Assembly (NCBI GenBank): GCA_963693365.1
Contig: CAVNZM010000005.1
Span: forward strand, 12,834,001-12,898,000
Reading direction: 5' to 3'
From: Amoebidium appalachense
Taxonomy: Eukaryota; Ichthyosporea
DNA length: 64,000 nucleotides
In this document: in pieces, positions 1 to 32,991 of the stretch
How positions within the stretch are numbered: the stretch's first letter is position 1
Layout: the number at the start of each line of letters is the position of its first letter
The notes under the pieces: generated by a model
Told to the model about the DNA's origin: nothing
The model's database searches: none
What the model saw: the letters and a program-made list of their open reading frames with translations, nothing else
Position numbers and translations under genes: made by a program

Positions 1-40
1 GTGCGTGCATGCGTGCGTGCGTGCGTGCGTGCGTGCGTGT
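1..40 (+). repeat. (GTGC)n microsatellite at window edge
   Basis: Tetranucleotide repeat forming part of the TRP-gene intron that precedes the first visible exon. It continues beyond the window. Confidence 0.9.
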
Positions 41-129
41 GCTGTTGATGGGGGTGATGGGGAGGGGGAAAGGGGGGAGGAGATGTGTATAATGTTTTCA
101 TGCCACCATGCTAATATCCCACCCCCCAG

Positions 130-16281
<16,152 letters not shown>

Positions 16282-16745
16282 CATGACAGGATCTGGGTCA
16301 CATAACCAGCCATCAACCAATTAATAATATGACCTTCAACATTTAAAACATTCACCCATTAGCAATACATCTAGGACACGTGACTAGTAATCCATTACAT
16401 AACTTGAATGATGTTACCGTAACCACTTACATGAAAGCCATCTTATAGCAGGACAGATTTCAAGTGACAAGACTAGCCGTCGAACATTGAATGATGCGAC
16501 AAGAGAAGTGGATCGGTTATATACAAGATACGTACACACAAGAGTCTGCTATTTAGCGGTACATGTGAATGCCTGTACATGTGTGCTTCGAATGTGACGT
16601 GAATATTACATGCAACATTGTATGTGGCCTGCTGTGCAGTGACCTTCTTTACCGGCCTATCTAGTTCTGGTCGTCAACTGTTCAATGTTGCCATACACAG
16701 ATAACATTAATGAAGTGGTGTTGTCCATACAAAAACCATGTTCAA
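16282..16745. other. Tail-to-tail intergenic spacer between the TRP and PHRF1-like genes
   Basis: About 460 bases between two convergent stop codons. It should hold both 3' UTRs. It has ordinary base composition with no microsatellite, unlike most of the window. I see no AATAAA on either strand near the stops. TGTAA occurs on the minus strand near 16605, about 140 bases after the PHRF1-like stop, but this pentamer is common by chance. Confidence 0.6.
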
Positions 16746-17576
16746 TCAGCGTGATGATGGGCCCGGGGTGAGCAGTTGGTGCAGCAGGGTGACGGCCATG
16801 GCCTCCATTACAAACACACTGGGGGGGTGCTGGGGGTCCGGGTGGGCCTGCAGAAGCTGGTGCACAGCCTGCGGGGGGGGTGTCAGAGGGTCGAGGAACA
16901 GGTAGATGCCACCAAGCAAGGAGGATTCATGCAACGGCCATACAGCATAGACTGACACACAGCTCTATCATGCAGGCACGGAGCTGTGCATGTCCACGTG
17001 AGCCATGTGCTCACAAGCTCCACACATGCACCCACACAGCCACAACCGACATGTACACCACCCCCATGTACCCATCCACCTCCACCCCAACAAGCTACAA
17101 CTGCCACCACGCCCATCCACAGCCCACCCACTCACACAGCCACACCTGCTTGAGTACGGTCTTATACTGGTCCCTGCTGATTGCTCTTGCCCGGTAGGCC
17201 CCTTCCAGAGGGGTGCGGGCACCGGCCATCAGCTGCTCCTTGTAGTGCCGCATGGAATCCTCACCCCCTGCACACAGATGAAATGAGATATCCCGCCATG
17301 TGCAACTACGTGCACACAGGCACATGCACACAGAGACACAGACACACACGCATGCACATGCACATGCAGGTACATTAGTGAGGCACCCATATGCCAACAC
17401 ATACACCCAAACACACACGCAAAATAGGACACTGTCCACAACCCTACACGTATAAATATTTACTTCTGCACAAGCACACGTACACACTGCACATGCAGGC
17501 ACACCCGCCTAAGCATAATGTACATACACACACTCGTAGAAAAATGCTCGTAGGTACCTCCTTCGGAAACACAAGT

Positions 17577-17621
<45 letters not shown>

Positions 17622-20600
17622 ATCGTGGGGGGGGTGGGGGAGGGGGGAGAGCCTCACCACTTGGACCCTTTTCCCTCTGCCTTGGCTTGTCCCCATGCTG
17701 TGGCACATGCTGCTTGTTGTCGTTGGGTGTGGATGGGTGGGGGGACGTAGGGGTATGCTGGCTGGACGGTGGGGGGGGTGGGGAGGTGGGGGTGTCCCTG
17801 TGGGCCTCCTTCCCTTTAGCATTGGGGGGATGGGGGAGCAGGTCTCGCTCTCACTTCCTCCTTCCTCCTTCCCTGGGCAAATGGTGAACTGTGGTCTCTG
17901 TTGGGCGTCGTCTGCTTGGGCGGTGGGATGTAGCCTCTATCTGCCTTCTTCTGTTTTGGTGGTGGGGTGTAATCTCTCTCTGACTTCTGTGTCGCTGGTT
18001 GTTTTGGTGGTGGGGTGAAGTCTCTCGCTAACGTTTGTCTGGGTGGTTGCTGTGGTGGTGGGGTGTAGTTTCTGTCTGAGTTCTGTTTGGGAGGTGGGGT
18101 GTATTCTGACTTCGGTTTCGGCAGGGGGGTGTAATCTCTCTCTAACTTCTGTCTGGGTGGTTGCTGTGGTGGCGGGGTGTAATCTCTGTCTGATTTCGGT
18201 TTGGAAGTTGGGATATGGACTCTCTGTGTCTTCGGTTTTGGTGGTAGTGAGCCACCCCCCTCCCCTCCCACCTTCTTTTGTGCCGGTTCTGTTTCTTTCT
18301 CCGCCTTCTTCCTCTTTGGGATCTTGCCCTCTCCGACCCAGTCGTCCTCACCCCACCACAGCAGACCGGCACTCCGCTTGCGCCTAGTCCCCTCTCTCCC
18401 TGCCTCCGCCCCCTGCACCCTCTGCACCGCATCTGGTTCCCTTCTCCCCTCCCCCACCTGCGCTCTCTGTGCCATGGTGGGGTGTGGTGGCCTCTCCCCC
18501 ACCCCTCCCACCACTGTGTTGGTGCTGCCCCCCCTGGCCCCCGCCATGCCCCCACGTGCAGCTGTGCGCTGTGGGGCTGGAGGGGGCACAATGGAGCGGC
18601 CCGAGAGGACACTCTGGAGATGTCTGGCCTGCCTGCGGGTGTGTGCTCAGGAAAAAGGCATGCATGCGTGTGCACAGGCATCACCCACTGCACCAACCAC
18701 CAACATGCGCCCACACACCCACCAACAGATGCACACAACCATGCACCTACACACCCACCAACCGATGCACACAACCATGCACCTACACAGTGCACCAACC
18801 ACCCACATGCGCCCACCCCCATGCAAGCACACTTGCACCCAATCCCCTCTCCCCCCACCCCCCCACCCACCCACCCCCCCACCCCCCCACCCCCCACCCC
18901 CCCCACCCACCCACCCCCCCACCCACCCACCCCCCCACCCCCCCACCCACATACACCTACCTCTCCTCCCTCTCCCTCTTCTCGTCAGCCATGCGCTGCA
19001 GCACCAGCCTGGCCCTCTCGACTGCCGTCAGTGGCTTTTGGGGCCGCTGGAACCGCTGGTCGATGCGCTGGATGGCCTCCTGCGCCTCAGCAAGCTGTAT
19101 GTGGGAATTGGGTAACCATGGGGCAAAGCTAAGGCGGAGAATGCTACCTTTGTGGGTATGGTAGCTGCATGCAAGCTGTATGTGTAAAGTGGGTAAGCAT
19201 GGGGGAAAGGCTGTGTCCTTGCCACATGCAACATGGGCCCAAATATGGTGGCGCAAGCATTAACCCCAACATGGATGTTGTGGTTGGTGTGTTTGGGGGC
19301 ACCTACCACGTCATCCACACTGTTGATGGACCTCCTTGCCTGCGCACGGGGAGCAACATTGCTTGCTGCAGGGGTTAGACGGGTCAGCGCAGGGTAGGGG
19401 TTAAAGCGCATACTGGCAAGGCTGGGAGAGTCGTGCAGATGCGCTAATTTCTAGTCCAGTGGTGTGGTGTGTGCATTATGGTGGTGGTGGCGGTGGTCGT
19501 CTGTCTTTTTCAGCCGTGCATATGTGCCTGTCTGATAGTAAGTGCGTGCGCAGTTGTGTGTGTGTTAGAAAGGGAAGGGGGAGGGAGGGGTCACCAACAG
19601 GGGGGGGGCTTGCATTATCAAAACGGTGTGCCTGACATGTAAATATGTCTGACTCTTTCTTTCTGTCTCTCCCTCCCTCTCTCTCTCTATATATATATAT
19701 ATCGCTGTGTGTGTGTGTGTGTGTATGTGTGCATGTGCGTGCGCGCGCACGCACTGTGCGTGTGTGCATGCAGTAATGCATGCATGTGTGTGTGCGTGCA
19801 TGCATGAATGTGTGCGTGCGTGTGTGTGTGCGTGCGTGCGTGCGTGAAAGCGTGTGTGCGTGCGCAAGAGCGTGTGTGCGTGCGTGAAGGCGTGCGTGTG
19901 TGAAAGCAAGTGTGCGTGCATGCCTGAAAGTGTGCATGCATGCGCTTGTGCGTGCGTGTGTGTGTGCATGCGTGCGTGAAAGCTTGCGTGTGTGCGTGCG
20001 TGAAAGGGTGTGTGTGTGCGCGCGCACGTGCGTCCATGTGTTCCACTTGTATTCGTGTGTCCCAATCGGATATGGGGTGCACCTACGCCTTTGAGCCGGC
20101 AACACGGTGCCTGATCTGAAGTCTATGCGGTTGTATGTGGGGGGGCTGCTGGGCTGGTTGGGCCGCTCACCGGCTGCTGGTTGGGGCACCTGGGCCAGCC
20201 GCTGGCTTCTCTCCCTGTGCAGACGGTCAGCTGCTGCAGTGTGCTGGGGTATAGCCCATAGCAACTGCACTGACCTCACATGGGAGGTGGTGTATGGTGC
20301 CCAGCTGGTATTGGGACACGTTCGAGGGAGGTGCATGGCGTTGTACTAATACTAGGGCCATGTTCGAGGGATATGCATTGCACCCAGGGGAACTTACTGC
20401 TGTATCTGGGCCCTGAGTGCTGACAGGGCTGAGCTGTGCACCGGCTGGGGCCTGGCCGCCACACGCTGGGGGGAGGTAGAGGGTCAGTGGGGCTACATGG
20501 CTGCCTTGCATGCTTGCTTGTAATGTCATAACGCTACAGGTTGATGGGCAACTACAGCAGCCAGCATGCAGGTATGTTCATCTGTCCTGATGGCTTACCT

Positions 20601-20701
20601 GGTAGCATCACACAGAAAGCACTCGAACTCATAACGTCCCCTCCCCCCCTCCCCCCACCCCACCCCACCCCCTACCCCTCGGCCCCCCCCCCCCCCCCCC
20701 T

Positions 20702-20774
<73 letters not shown>

Positions 20775-22455
20775 CACACACACGTGCACACACAACACAA
20801 CAGCCAGCCAGCCAGCCTCTCACCCACCCACTCATCCATCTACACCCACACAACCACAAACACATACAGTGGGAGTGGAAGAGTGAGGGGGGATTTGGGG
20901 AGGGAGAGAGGGGGAGGGGGAGGGGGGGGGGGGGGGGGGGGTTAGACCGACCTGAGCTGCAGCCTGCGCCACAGGGCCCTGGTTGTTATCTGCGCCTCTG
21001 CCTGTGCGCCGTGCTGCCCCACTCAGCCGTGCTGCCCCCCTGTCCCTGGCAGCTCTGGCCCGGCACCTCGAGCACTGCCTGTGGGGGCGTATGGGTATTA
21101 TGTGTGTGCCGGGGAGGGGGGGCTATTCCTTCTTCTTCTCTTTTTTCTAACTTTCTTTCGTTCGTTCTCCTTGTGTGGCGAGGGGAGGGGGGAGAGGGGG
21201 AGGGGGTTGGGGGGAGAGGGAGATTTATTTCTTTGCTCAAATATGATTATTTCTTTAATTATTTTTTATTTTGTCTACTATTTTTTTGGGGGGGGGGGGG
21301 GGGGAAGGGGGGGAGGGATATGTTAAATTGCAAATGTTGTGTAGCTATTAACGAGGCTGGGGCAGCACTATCTGCAGGACGTAGGCTCTACTGGTGCAAG
21401 GTAAGCACAGGTAGTGTGCGCCAGGGAGGTACCCGCCAGTTTGTGGTGATGCGGGGCCGAGGGCGTATGCAGTTACGGTGGTACCACTCACCACAGTCCC
21501 CACGGCACTGCAGCATCCTGGGGGGGGGGGGGGGAAGGAGGGGGGGGGGGAAGAGGGGGGGGGGGGGGGGGAGGGTTGTTAAGGTCAATAGCTGGCACTG
21601 TGGTGCATCGTATGCGGAGCGAAGATGTGCACACTACAACAACATCTTGGTAGCATTCTGACTTATTCAAAGAGCAAACACCATCCAATATGTTCAAGAA
21701 ATCCAAACCATGTTTGGCTTGCAGAAAGAGGACGAATGAAACAGAGGCATTGGGACGTCAGGATACATAGAACACTCCCTCCCAATAAACAACAATGCCG
21801 TGCAGACATAGTGAGATTTCCCAGAAGCAGTTTCTGTCTGTCTCACAAGGATATCGGGCATGCAAGTAGCACGCACACACACACACACACACGTACATGG
21901 CTGGCCTGTCGTCACGCTCGCAGATTTCGCACACCCTCTCATCATCATCATCATCATCATCAGAGTCAGTGACCTCATACATACCATCTGCGCATCAACG
22001 GTTAGAACCATCCCCAACCCTTCCCCCCCCCCACCCCCCAGCCCACCCGACCTCCATGCAGCGCCATCCTTTTAAACAGTAGAAGCACATCTGCACAGAT
22101 ATGTGTGCTTGCTACATGTCTCTGATTACATGCACGTGCACCGCACACATGCTGCTCTGTAGACTCACGTGTATTGTGTTGCCCCACAAAACCACCCGCA
22201 CTCCCATGCACTTCAACTGACCTGTAGATTAAATGCCCATGTGCAAGGGCACACACGCAATATCACACGACAGAGCTTGCACAAACAGGTCCATGCTTAC
22301 AAAAAATCCACACCATCCTCCCCATCCCCTACCCTCCCCAAATATTAGAAAATTTAAACAAAAAATTTAACTAAGAGAGGAGAAACGAATGGATAAATCA
22401 AACGTACACATACATGCTTCGCGCCCCTCCCCCCCCCCCCCCTCCCCCCCCCCCC

Positions 22456-22514
<59 letters not shown>

Positions 22515-22872
22515 ACACACTGGCGCACGCGCCCAGGCACACACACACACACACGCACACACCTACAAGCACGCCCCCTTCGACCCCCTGTGCATGTTTC
22601 AGCTCTTTTGCCTGCAGCCTCCACAGGTACGTGCCGTCCGGCAGTGTCACAATGATCTCACTTAGAATGCGCCGGCACATGGGGCACGTGCGCCCGGTGG
22701 GCAGGCTCTGTGCACGTGCAGGGATGTGTGTCAGGTGCAGCCGGAAGATAGCATGTCGTGCGCTTATGACCATTAGGTTATTATGCGAGAGAATCTGGAA
22801 ACACGCAGCACGCACCAAGTTCACAAGCAAAAAAAAAACGTGTATTAATGCTAAGCCCAACACTACCCCTCC

Positions 22873-22913
<41 letters not shown>

Positions 22914-23423
22914 AAAAACACCCCCTCAACACGCCAGCACCTCCCCACCTGCTCCTTCAACACCAGCACACACGTTCCCGTACACACCCATACCGTCACA
23001 TTGTGTGCATACACACAGGTGCAAACACACGAAACACACCTGCATACACAACAACATGCGTATCCAGGAGCACAGACATGCATATGCTTACATTCACGCA
23101 CATCCGCACGCACAGACACGCAGCCTCTTGCTGTCACACACACGTACGTGTGGAAGTGAGCTCACACACAGCAAACACACGTCAACACTATAAGAGACAT
23201 ATCTAGTGACACAAAGCAAGGGTCAGTGGGTAAGGCTGGGAAGGAGGGGGAGCGGGGGAGGGGGGAGGGGGGGGGGGGAGGTGGGGAAGGGGCAGGCAGG
23301 GAAAGAAGATGCAGACACCCAAGCCAAGATCGCATGCGAAAACAGCAACACAAGCACACGAGGACACACTCACACTCACACGATCACACATATCACACAA
23401 GCACACACACACACACACACACA

Positions 23424-23467
<44 letters not shown>

Positions 23468-23493
23468 CACACGAACGCATGCACACGCACCGT

Positions 23494-23534
<41 letters not shown>

Positions 23535-23722
23535 AGACAAACAAACATGCAGACACGCACAATCATACAAGTACAAAAACATATACATACACAAACATAC
23601 AAGAACATACATACACAGGCACACTCACACCTGTGCGTGCGCACGCACACAAACACACAAACACAGAGGCACCATGACACACCGACACACACACACACAC
23701 ACAAACATACAAGCACCATGGC

Positions 23723-23786
<64 letters not shown>

Positions 23787-24785
23787 CGTACCGCCCAGGT
23801 CTTTATGCATGGCAAGTGGAACTTATGTGTGCATCCCGTCTGGCCTATCAGTCTGTGCTCTTCCAGCTCGTTTTCATCCCCAGTGGTGGGGTTGCCACAG
23901 GGGGGCAACTCATCATAACAGATCGGACAATCCTCCGTCTCATCTCCACCGAACCCTTCCCCCTCTTCCTCTGCTGGCCGTTTTCCCTTTGGGTCGTCTT
24001 CTATGTTTCCTGTTTCTGTTTCTACTTCTCCTTCCTCGTCTTGATCTTCCTCTTCCTTGGGTTTTTTATCGTCAGCTATATCTTCCTCCTCGCCTTCATT
24101 TTCTTCCTTCTGGAACTGGCCTTGCTGGAACAGATTGCTATACCCCTCCATATCCTCTTCTATCCCTGGCTCATGTTTCACTCTCTCTTCTACCTCCTCC
24201 TTCACCCGGGCTTCCTTCTTGACCGTTTGATCGAATCTCCCTTGCAACCTATACCCCTCCCTATCCTCTTCTATCCCTTGCTCACGTTTCACTCTCTCTT
24301 CTACCTCTTCCTTTACCTGGGTATCCTTCTTGACCGTTTGATCGACTCTCGCTTGCAACCTGAAGTGGGGTTGGATAAGTACCCTCCTCCGCCCAGCAGC
24401 CTTATTCTCTTCCGGGACTTCAGACCTCAATCCGTTTTTGTCAACCTCATTTGTTAAACCAAATGAGTAAAGTAGCCCTTCTTTTTTCTTTCCTTCTCTT
24501 GCTATAGATCTGCCAATACTATCTCACGAATCTTCACGGTTTCGCACAAAGAAGTGTTTGCCCACACGAGACTACACATCTACCTACATACACGGGCATT
24601 CTTTTTATGTTACCATTCAAACGGAGGGAGAACACCGCAGCGGGGATGCCCGACAGGAGCACGCACACGCACATACACAATAACACGCACCTGTCTTTGC
24701 TGCACCTCAGCACGTGCAGGTCCCTGTTGCTAGGTGGCACCAGCCTGCCACAGGCCGTGCACACCTCAGCCCCTGCGTCGCCCAT
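16746..24785 (-). CDS. PHRF1/SCAF11-like RING-H2 and PHD finger protein (16 exons)
   Basis: Likely nuclear ubiquitin ligase or chromatin/RNA polymerase II adaptor. Exons in transcript order: 24785-24691, 24509-23792, 22707-22631, 22221-22169, 21987-21897, 21517-21433, 21074-20952, 20465-20398, 20304-20280, 20243-20083, 19412-19307, 19094-18961, 18632-17855, 17709-17658, 17267-17146, 16868-16746 (TGA); 936 residues, all phases agree. Residues 9-28 form a CCHC finger ([20 protein letters not shown]). Two near-identical 38-residue charged repeats lie at about 84-155. RING-H2 ligands are C226, C229, C258, H260, H263, C266, C279, C282. After a poly-Asp stretch comes a C4HC3 PHD (CEIC, then GEWYHRNC, then WRCSRC) split over three exons. 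The large exon 18632-17855 encodes proline-rich repeats of the form [11 protein letters not shown]. The C terminus ([20 protein letters not shown]) matches the SRI-like segment of PHRF1 and SCAF11. The 25-nt exon and an alternative acceptor adding seven residues at 20264 are uncertain. Confidence 0.82.
17855..18632 (-). repeat. In-frame proline-rich repeat exon of the PHRF1-like gene
   Basis: On the minus strand this exon encodes at least seven imperfect copies of an 11-25-residue unit built on (S/N)DR(D/N)YTPPP(K/Q)Q, separated by short basic linkers such as PPRQKLERD. The first third is low-complexity Gly/Ala/Arg with the nuclear-localisation-like run [10 protein letters not shown]. The YTPPP core resembles the Ser/Tyr-Pro spacing of RNA polymerase II tail-like and SH3/WW ligand sequences; this is inference only. 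Confidence 0.75.
18841..18952 (+). repeat. (CCCACCCACC)n tract, PHRF1-like intron
   Basis: About 110 bases of CCCACC/CCCCCACC, which on the coding (minus) strand is (GGTGGG)n starting a few bases after the donor of the exon 19094-18961. Confidence 0.9.
19700..20045 (+). repeat. (TGCG)/(TG) imperfect tetranucleotide region
   Basis: About 340 bases of TGTGCGTGCGTG with repeated CGTGAAAGCGTGTGTGCG insertions forming a loose 20-30-base higher-order repeat; lies in a PHRF1-like intron. Confidence 0.85.
22430..22520 (+). repeat. Poly-C then (CA)n, PHRF1-like intron
   Basis: Two C runs broken by single T, the longer 22460-22500, followed by ten CA units. On the coding strand this reads (TG)n then poly-G. 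Confidence 0.93.
23400..23786 (+). repeat. (CA)n composite next to the PHRF1-like exon 2 donor
   Basis: Nearly 400 bases of CA with CACG and CATACA blocks. On the coding strand the tract is (TG)n and starts within ten bases of the donor GCG|GTACGTAGTGTG. Confidence 0.94.
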
Positions 24786-25361
24786 GACTATGGGCACGCC
24801 TGTCTGCTTACTGCGTTATACCCCCACTTAAGTTATGCTAACCCTGCACTACCTTGCCAGCCATTACTTGCCCCCATCTATCTGATATTAACCACACACT
24901 CTTCTCTTTCTGTTACACGCTGATGCATTTCTTTTCTGAGTTTCGTTCTTGTTTTCAACTTGGAATGACCTGCTGCCCGGCAGGCCTGGGGCTATCTAGG
25001 GCCCAGTCGCTGACTGGCTAACTGCGCACCCAAGCACAAGCCCGGATTACGTAATAGCTACCGCCGCCAGCCAGCAAGGTAATCTGTAAATCGTCAATCT
25101 AGATCGAGCCGATTTGACCAAACACGTAGATAATAGCCTAAACAAACGATTTGGGCATAATATATCTCACGTTTATTGTAACATTATAATTTGGTCTGTA
25201 TGCATCCACCCAAACAGAAACCTACGTAGCTAATCTTACAGATCAACCGAACTGTTTGCAATTCAGAACCGTTCCAGGGTCATCCTCTGACAGTACCCAG
25301 ATTACCCACACACGCTGGCAGAGCCTTCCACTTCCCTCATTCTCTTCCCTCATGTTGCACC
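24786..25361. promoter_or_regulatory. Shared divergent promoter region between PHRF1-like and RlmI-like genes
   Basis: The predicted start codons lie head-to-head, 576 bases apart. The interval has mixed composition with no microsatellite or poly-C tract, which is conspicuous in this window and suggests constraint. No TATA box at a convincing distance is visible. An AT-rich patch lies around 25140-25200. A possible extra acceptor (CAGACAG on the minus strand near 24800) leaves open that the PHRF1-like gene has a further 5' exon. Confidence 0.55.
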
Positions 25362-30664
<5,303 letters not shown>

Positions 30665-30700
30665 ATATGCGCCACCCACTTGCATGCACGGGTGCTTGAC

Positions 30701-30880
30701 ACGTGTGTTCATGTGTGGACGTGCCTTGACACGTGTGTTCATGTGTGGACGTGCCTTGACACGTGTGTTCATGTGTGGACGTGCCTTGACACGTGTGTTC
30801 ATGTGTGGACGTGCCTTGACACGTGTGTTCATGTGTGGACGTGCCTTGACACGTGTGCGCATTCAAGTGTGGACATGGGC
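30701..30880 (+). repeat. 30-bp minisatellite, five exact copies plus one divergent copy
   Basis: Units of exactly 30 bases run from 30701 to 30850, each starting ACGTGTGTTCATGTG and ending GTGCCTTGAC, followed by one degenerate copy. The array starts 37 bases after the RlmI-like stop codon, so it is probably transcribed in that 3' UTR. Identity between units suggests recent expansion. Confidence 0.97.
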
Positions 30881-32030
30881 TGGGTGCTTGACGTGTAGGA
30901 GCACTTGTTCAAGCATGCTTTGTGCACGGGTGGGCGTGTTCGTTTCGTGCACGTGTGTGTTGTGTGCATGTGCAGGGAGGACAGCACGTGGTGTTTGGGC
31001 ATGCAGCCACAAATGCTTGGGCCCACGTAGATGCACGTGCAAGCATGTTGGTGGGTGAGACCGCATGGATGCACGTGCATGCTCGAACACATGCATGTAA
31101 ATATGCGCTAGTCCGATTTCGTTCTCAATATACTGTCGTAAGTGTATGTGCCTAATTTTTGTTACGGCAAGGGCCGTAGCCAAGAAATGGTAGATCTGGA
31201 CACGAAGTATTCCGGAATTTAGATGTAATTACTATATCCGTGCTCCATCAACATATATGTGGACTGTATGTAGAGCACATGTGTCATACCTAATACATTC
31301 AGTCATCCAATCGTAGTGCTCGTATGTCAACGTTGCAGGTTGCGCAGACCAATAGGAATCTAGCCAGGTCGTATCATGATGTTGCCATGACATTTCAATA
31401 AAGTGGGAGGCAATATGATGTTTCCAGCTCCTGTGATGGAGACAAGTGTGCACATGCAGAGAGGGAGATCATAGCTGCATGGCATGCATTCCAGCTGGCC
31501 AATTGCAAGCCCTATATTGCGCGGCATATACGGCTTCCCCCCTCCCCCCCCTCCCCCCCCCCCCCCCCCCCCAAAAAAAAAAAAAAAAAAAAAAAAGAAA
31601 GAAAGTTTTCCTGCTGTCGGCCAGAGCGCACCACCAGCTGTTTAGCACTACTGGTGAATTCACTGGTACGGTAACCCACCCAATTAGCTCTTGGCAACTC
31701 ACGGTAAGCTTCGGAACTTGCCAGGCTTTATAAAACCGTCATATATATATGTGACGGTTGGCCGGGGGGCAAGACATGTAATGTGTATTGCTATGATAAC
31801 TTCACCGCAACAAACAGATTTGGTTCAGTCTATATTTGGCAATGATCTAATTCCTCGTCATTAAATTTGGGCATACACAAACTTGCTTAGGTGAGTATTG
31901 ATGTGATGTGTATGCGTAGACACAAGACACTGTAGTATAGCTATAGTTGTGTGTGTGTGCAGTACGCGCGCGAGTGTGTGGGTGTGTGGGTGTGTGGGTA
32001 TGGGTGTGTGTGTGTTTGCCGTGTGTGTGT

Positions 32031-32123
<93 letters not shown>
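32031..32123 (+). repeat. Uninterrupted G homopolymer of 93 bases
   Basis: A pure G run preceded by a (TG)-rich stretch from 31949. It is the longest homopolymer in the window and lies between genes. Confidence 0.9.
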
Positions 32124-32125
<2 letters not shown>

Positions 32126-32991
32126 TACATGTACCTTGCAGAGTCTCTGATCTAGAGTTGTCTACGTGCAAGCTAGCGCAAACACCAGCGTATGGTTGCA
32201 TGCAACGGCAAACACTGTGACGGGTCTTTTTTGACTCGGCAAACACAAACTCATAATACTGGCGGGGACAAGGGAACTTCACGGTGTTAAACACACAGTC
32301 GCAAACAAAATATCCTACTCGTGCTTGTGTGTCCAATAAGAATGGGTATCATGCCCATGGGCCGGGGGGCAAACACAGGCAGAAAGATTCGAATGCCACA
32401 TGTGTATTATTCACACAGTACGTAACGTTTCCAAACACGAATCCACCATACATTTCCGGACTCAAAAGCCCCGACATGGAGCACCTTACATACAGCACCG
32501 AGCACTATTTTGGAAGTAGTGCCTTTCTGATGCGCTGAGAGAATAGGGGCCGAGGGTTGCATGAACGTTAACTGTTCAGAGGGACCGGACGCGACAACAT
32601 ACATGTGTCGGGAGGTCTGATGTATCGGAAAGGAAGAGCATTTGATTGGCTCGATGTCAGTACGGCACTTCGGTCACACGGGTGTGCACCTACATCATCA
32701 ATCTTACTGAACTGTTACTGGTTTTGAAGCAAAACCACAGTCTTCGATATGTAAAACGGGTCTATATAAATGCTAGAATATACGAAACATAAGCGCATAC
32801 GCACCCGCTGCCACAGGCAGCATGTGGGTTTTGGCAAAGGCAAAAAGTCCTGCCTGCCTCGTTCGAAAAGATTTCAAAAACAAGCAAGAACAAGCTACAT
32901 GCAATAGCTGTACAAGGTCCCGCAAAAACTGTACATATGCGGACAGACTTTACAATAATCACATTACAAAGCATTACATATGGGATTCTAT

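Larger units (their letters stand above)
30665..32991. other. Intergenic region between the convergent RlmI-like and protease genes
   Basis: The first 220 bases hold a 30-bp minisatellite. From 30890 to 31500 it is ordinary sequence with scattered GTGCACGTG words. A poly-C to poly-A junction lies at 31539-31596 and the longest G run of the window at 31031-32123 is contained here (32031-32123). 32130-32990 is AT-balanced sequence with no open frame I would support. The 3' UTRs of both flanking genes must lie within it. Confidence 0.6.

Noticed and set aside
18201-19164. Long plus-strand frames opposite the PHRF1-like exons
   Set aside because: They are antisense shadows of the minus-strand exon 18632-17855 and of C-rich intron sequence; the minus-strand reading carries the conserved features and correct splice sites.
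20083-20243. Polyproline and arginine-rich segment considered a separate small gene
   Set aside because: Its ends join in phase with exons 20304-20280 and 19412-19307, so it is part of the PHRF1-like gene.
30701-30880. Regular 30-base repeats considered as a CRISPR array
   Set aside because: Units are directly contiguous with no spacers, and the genome is eukaryotic.
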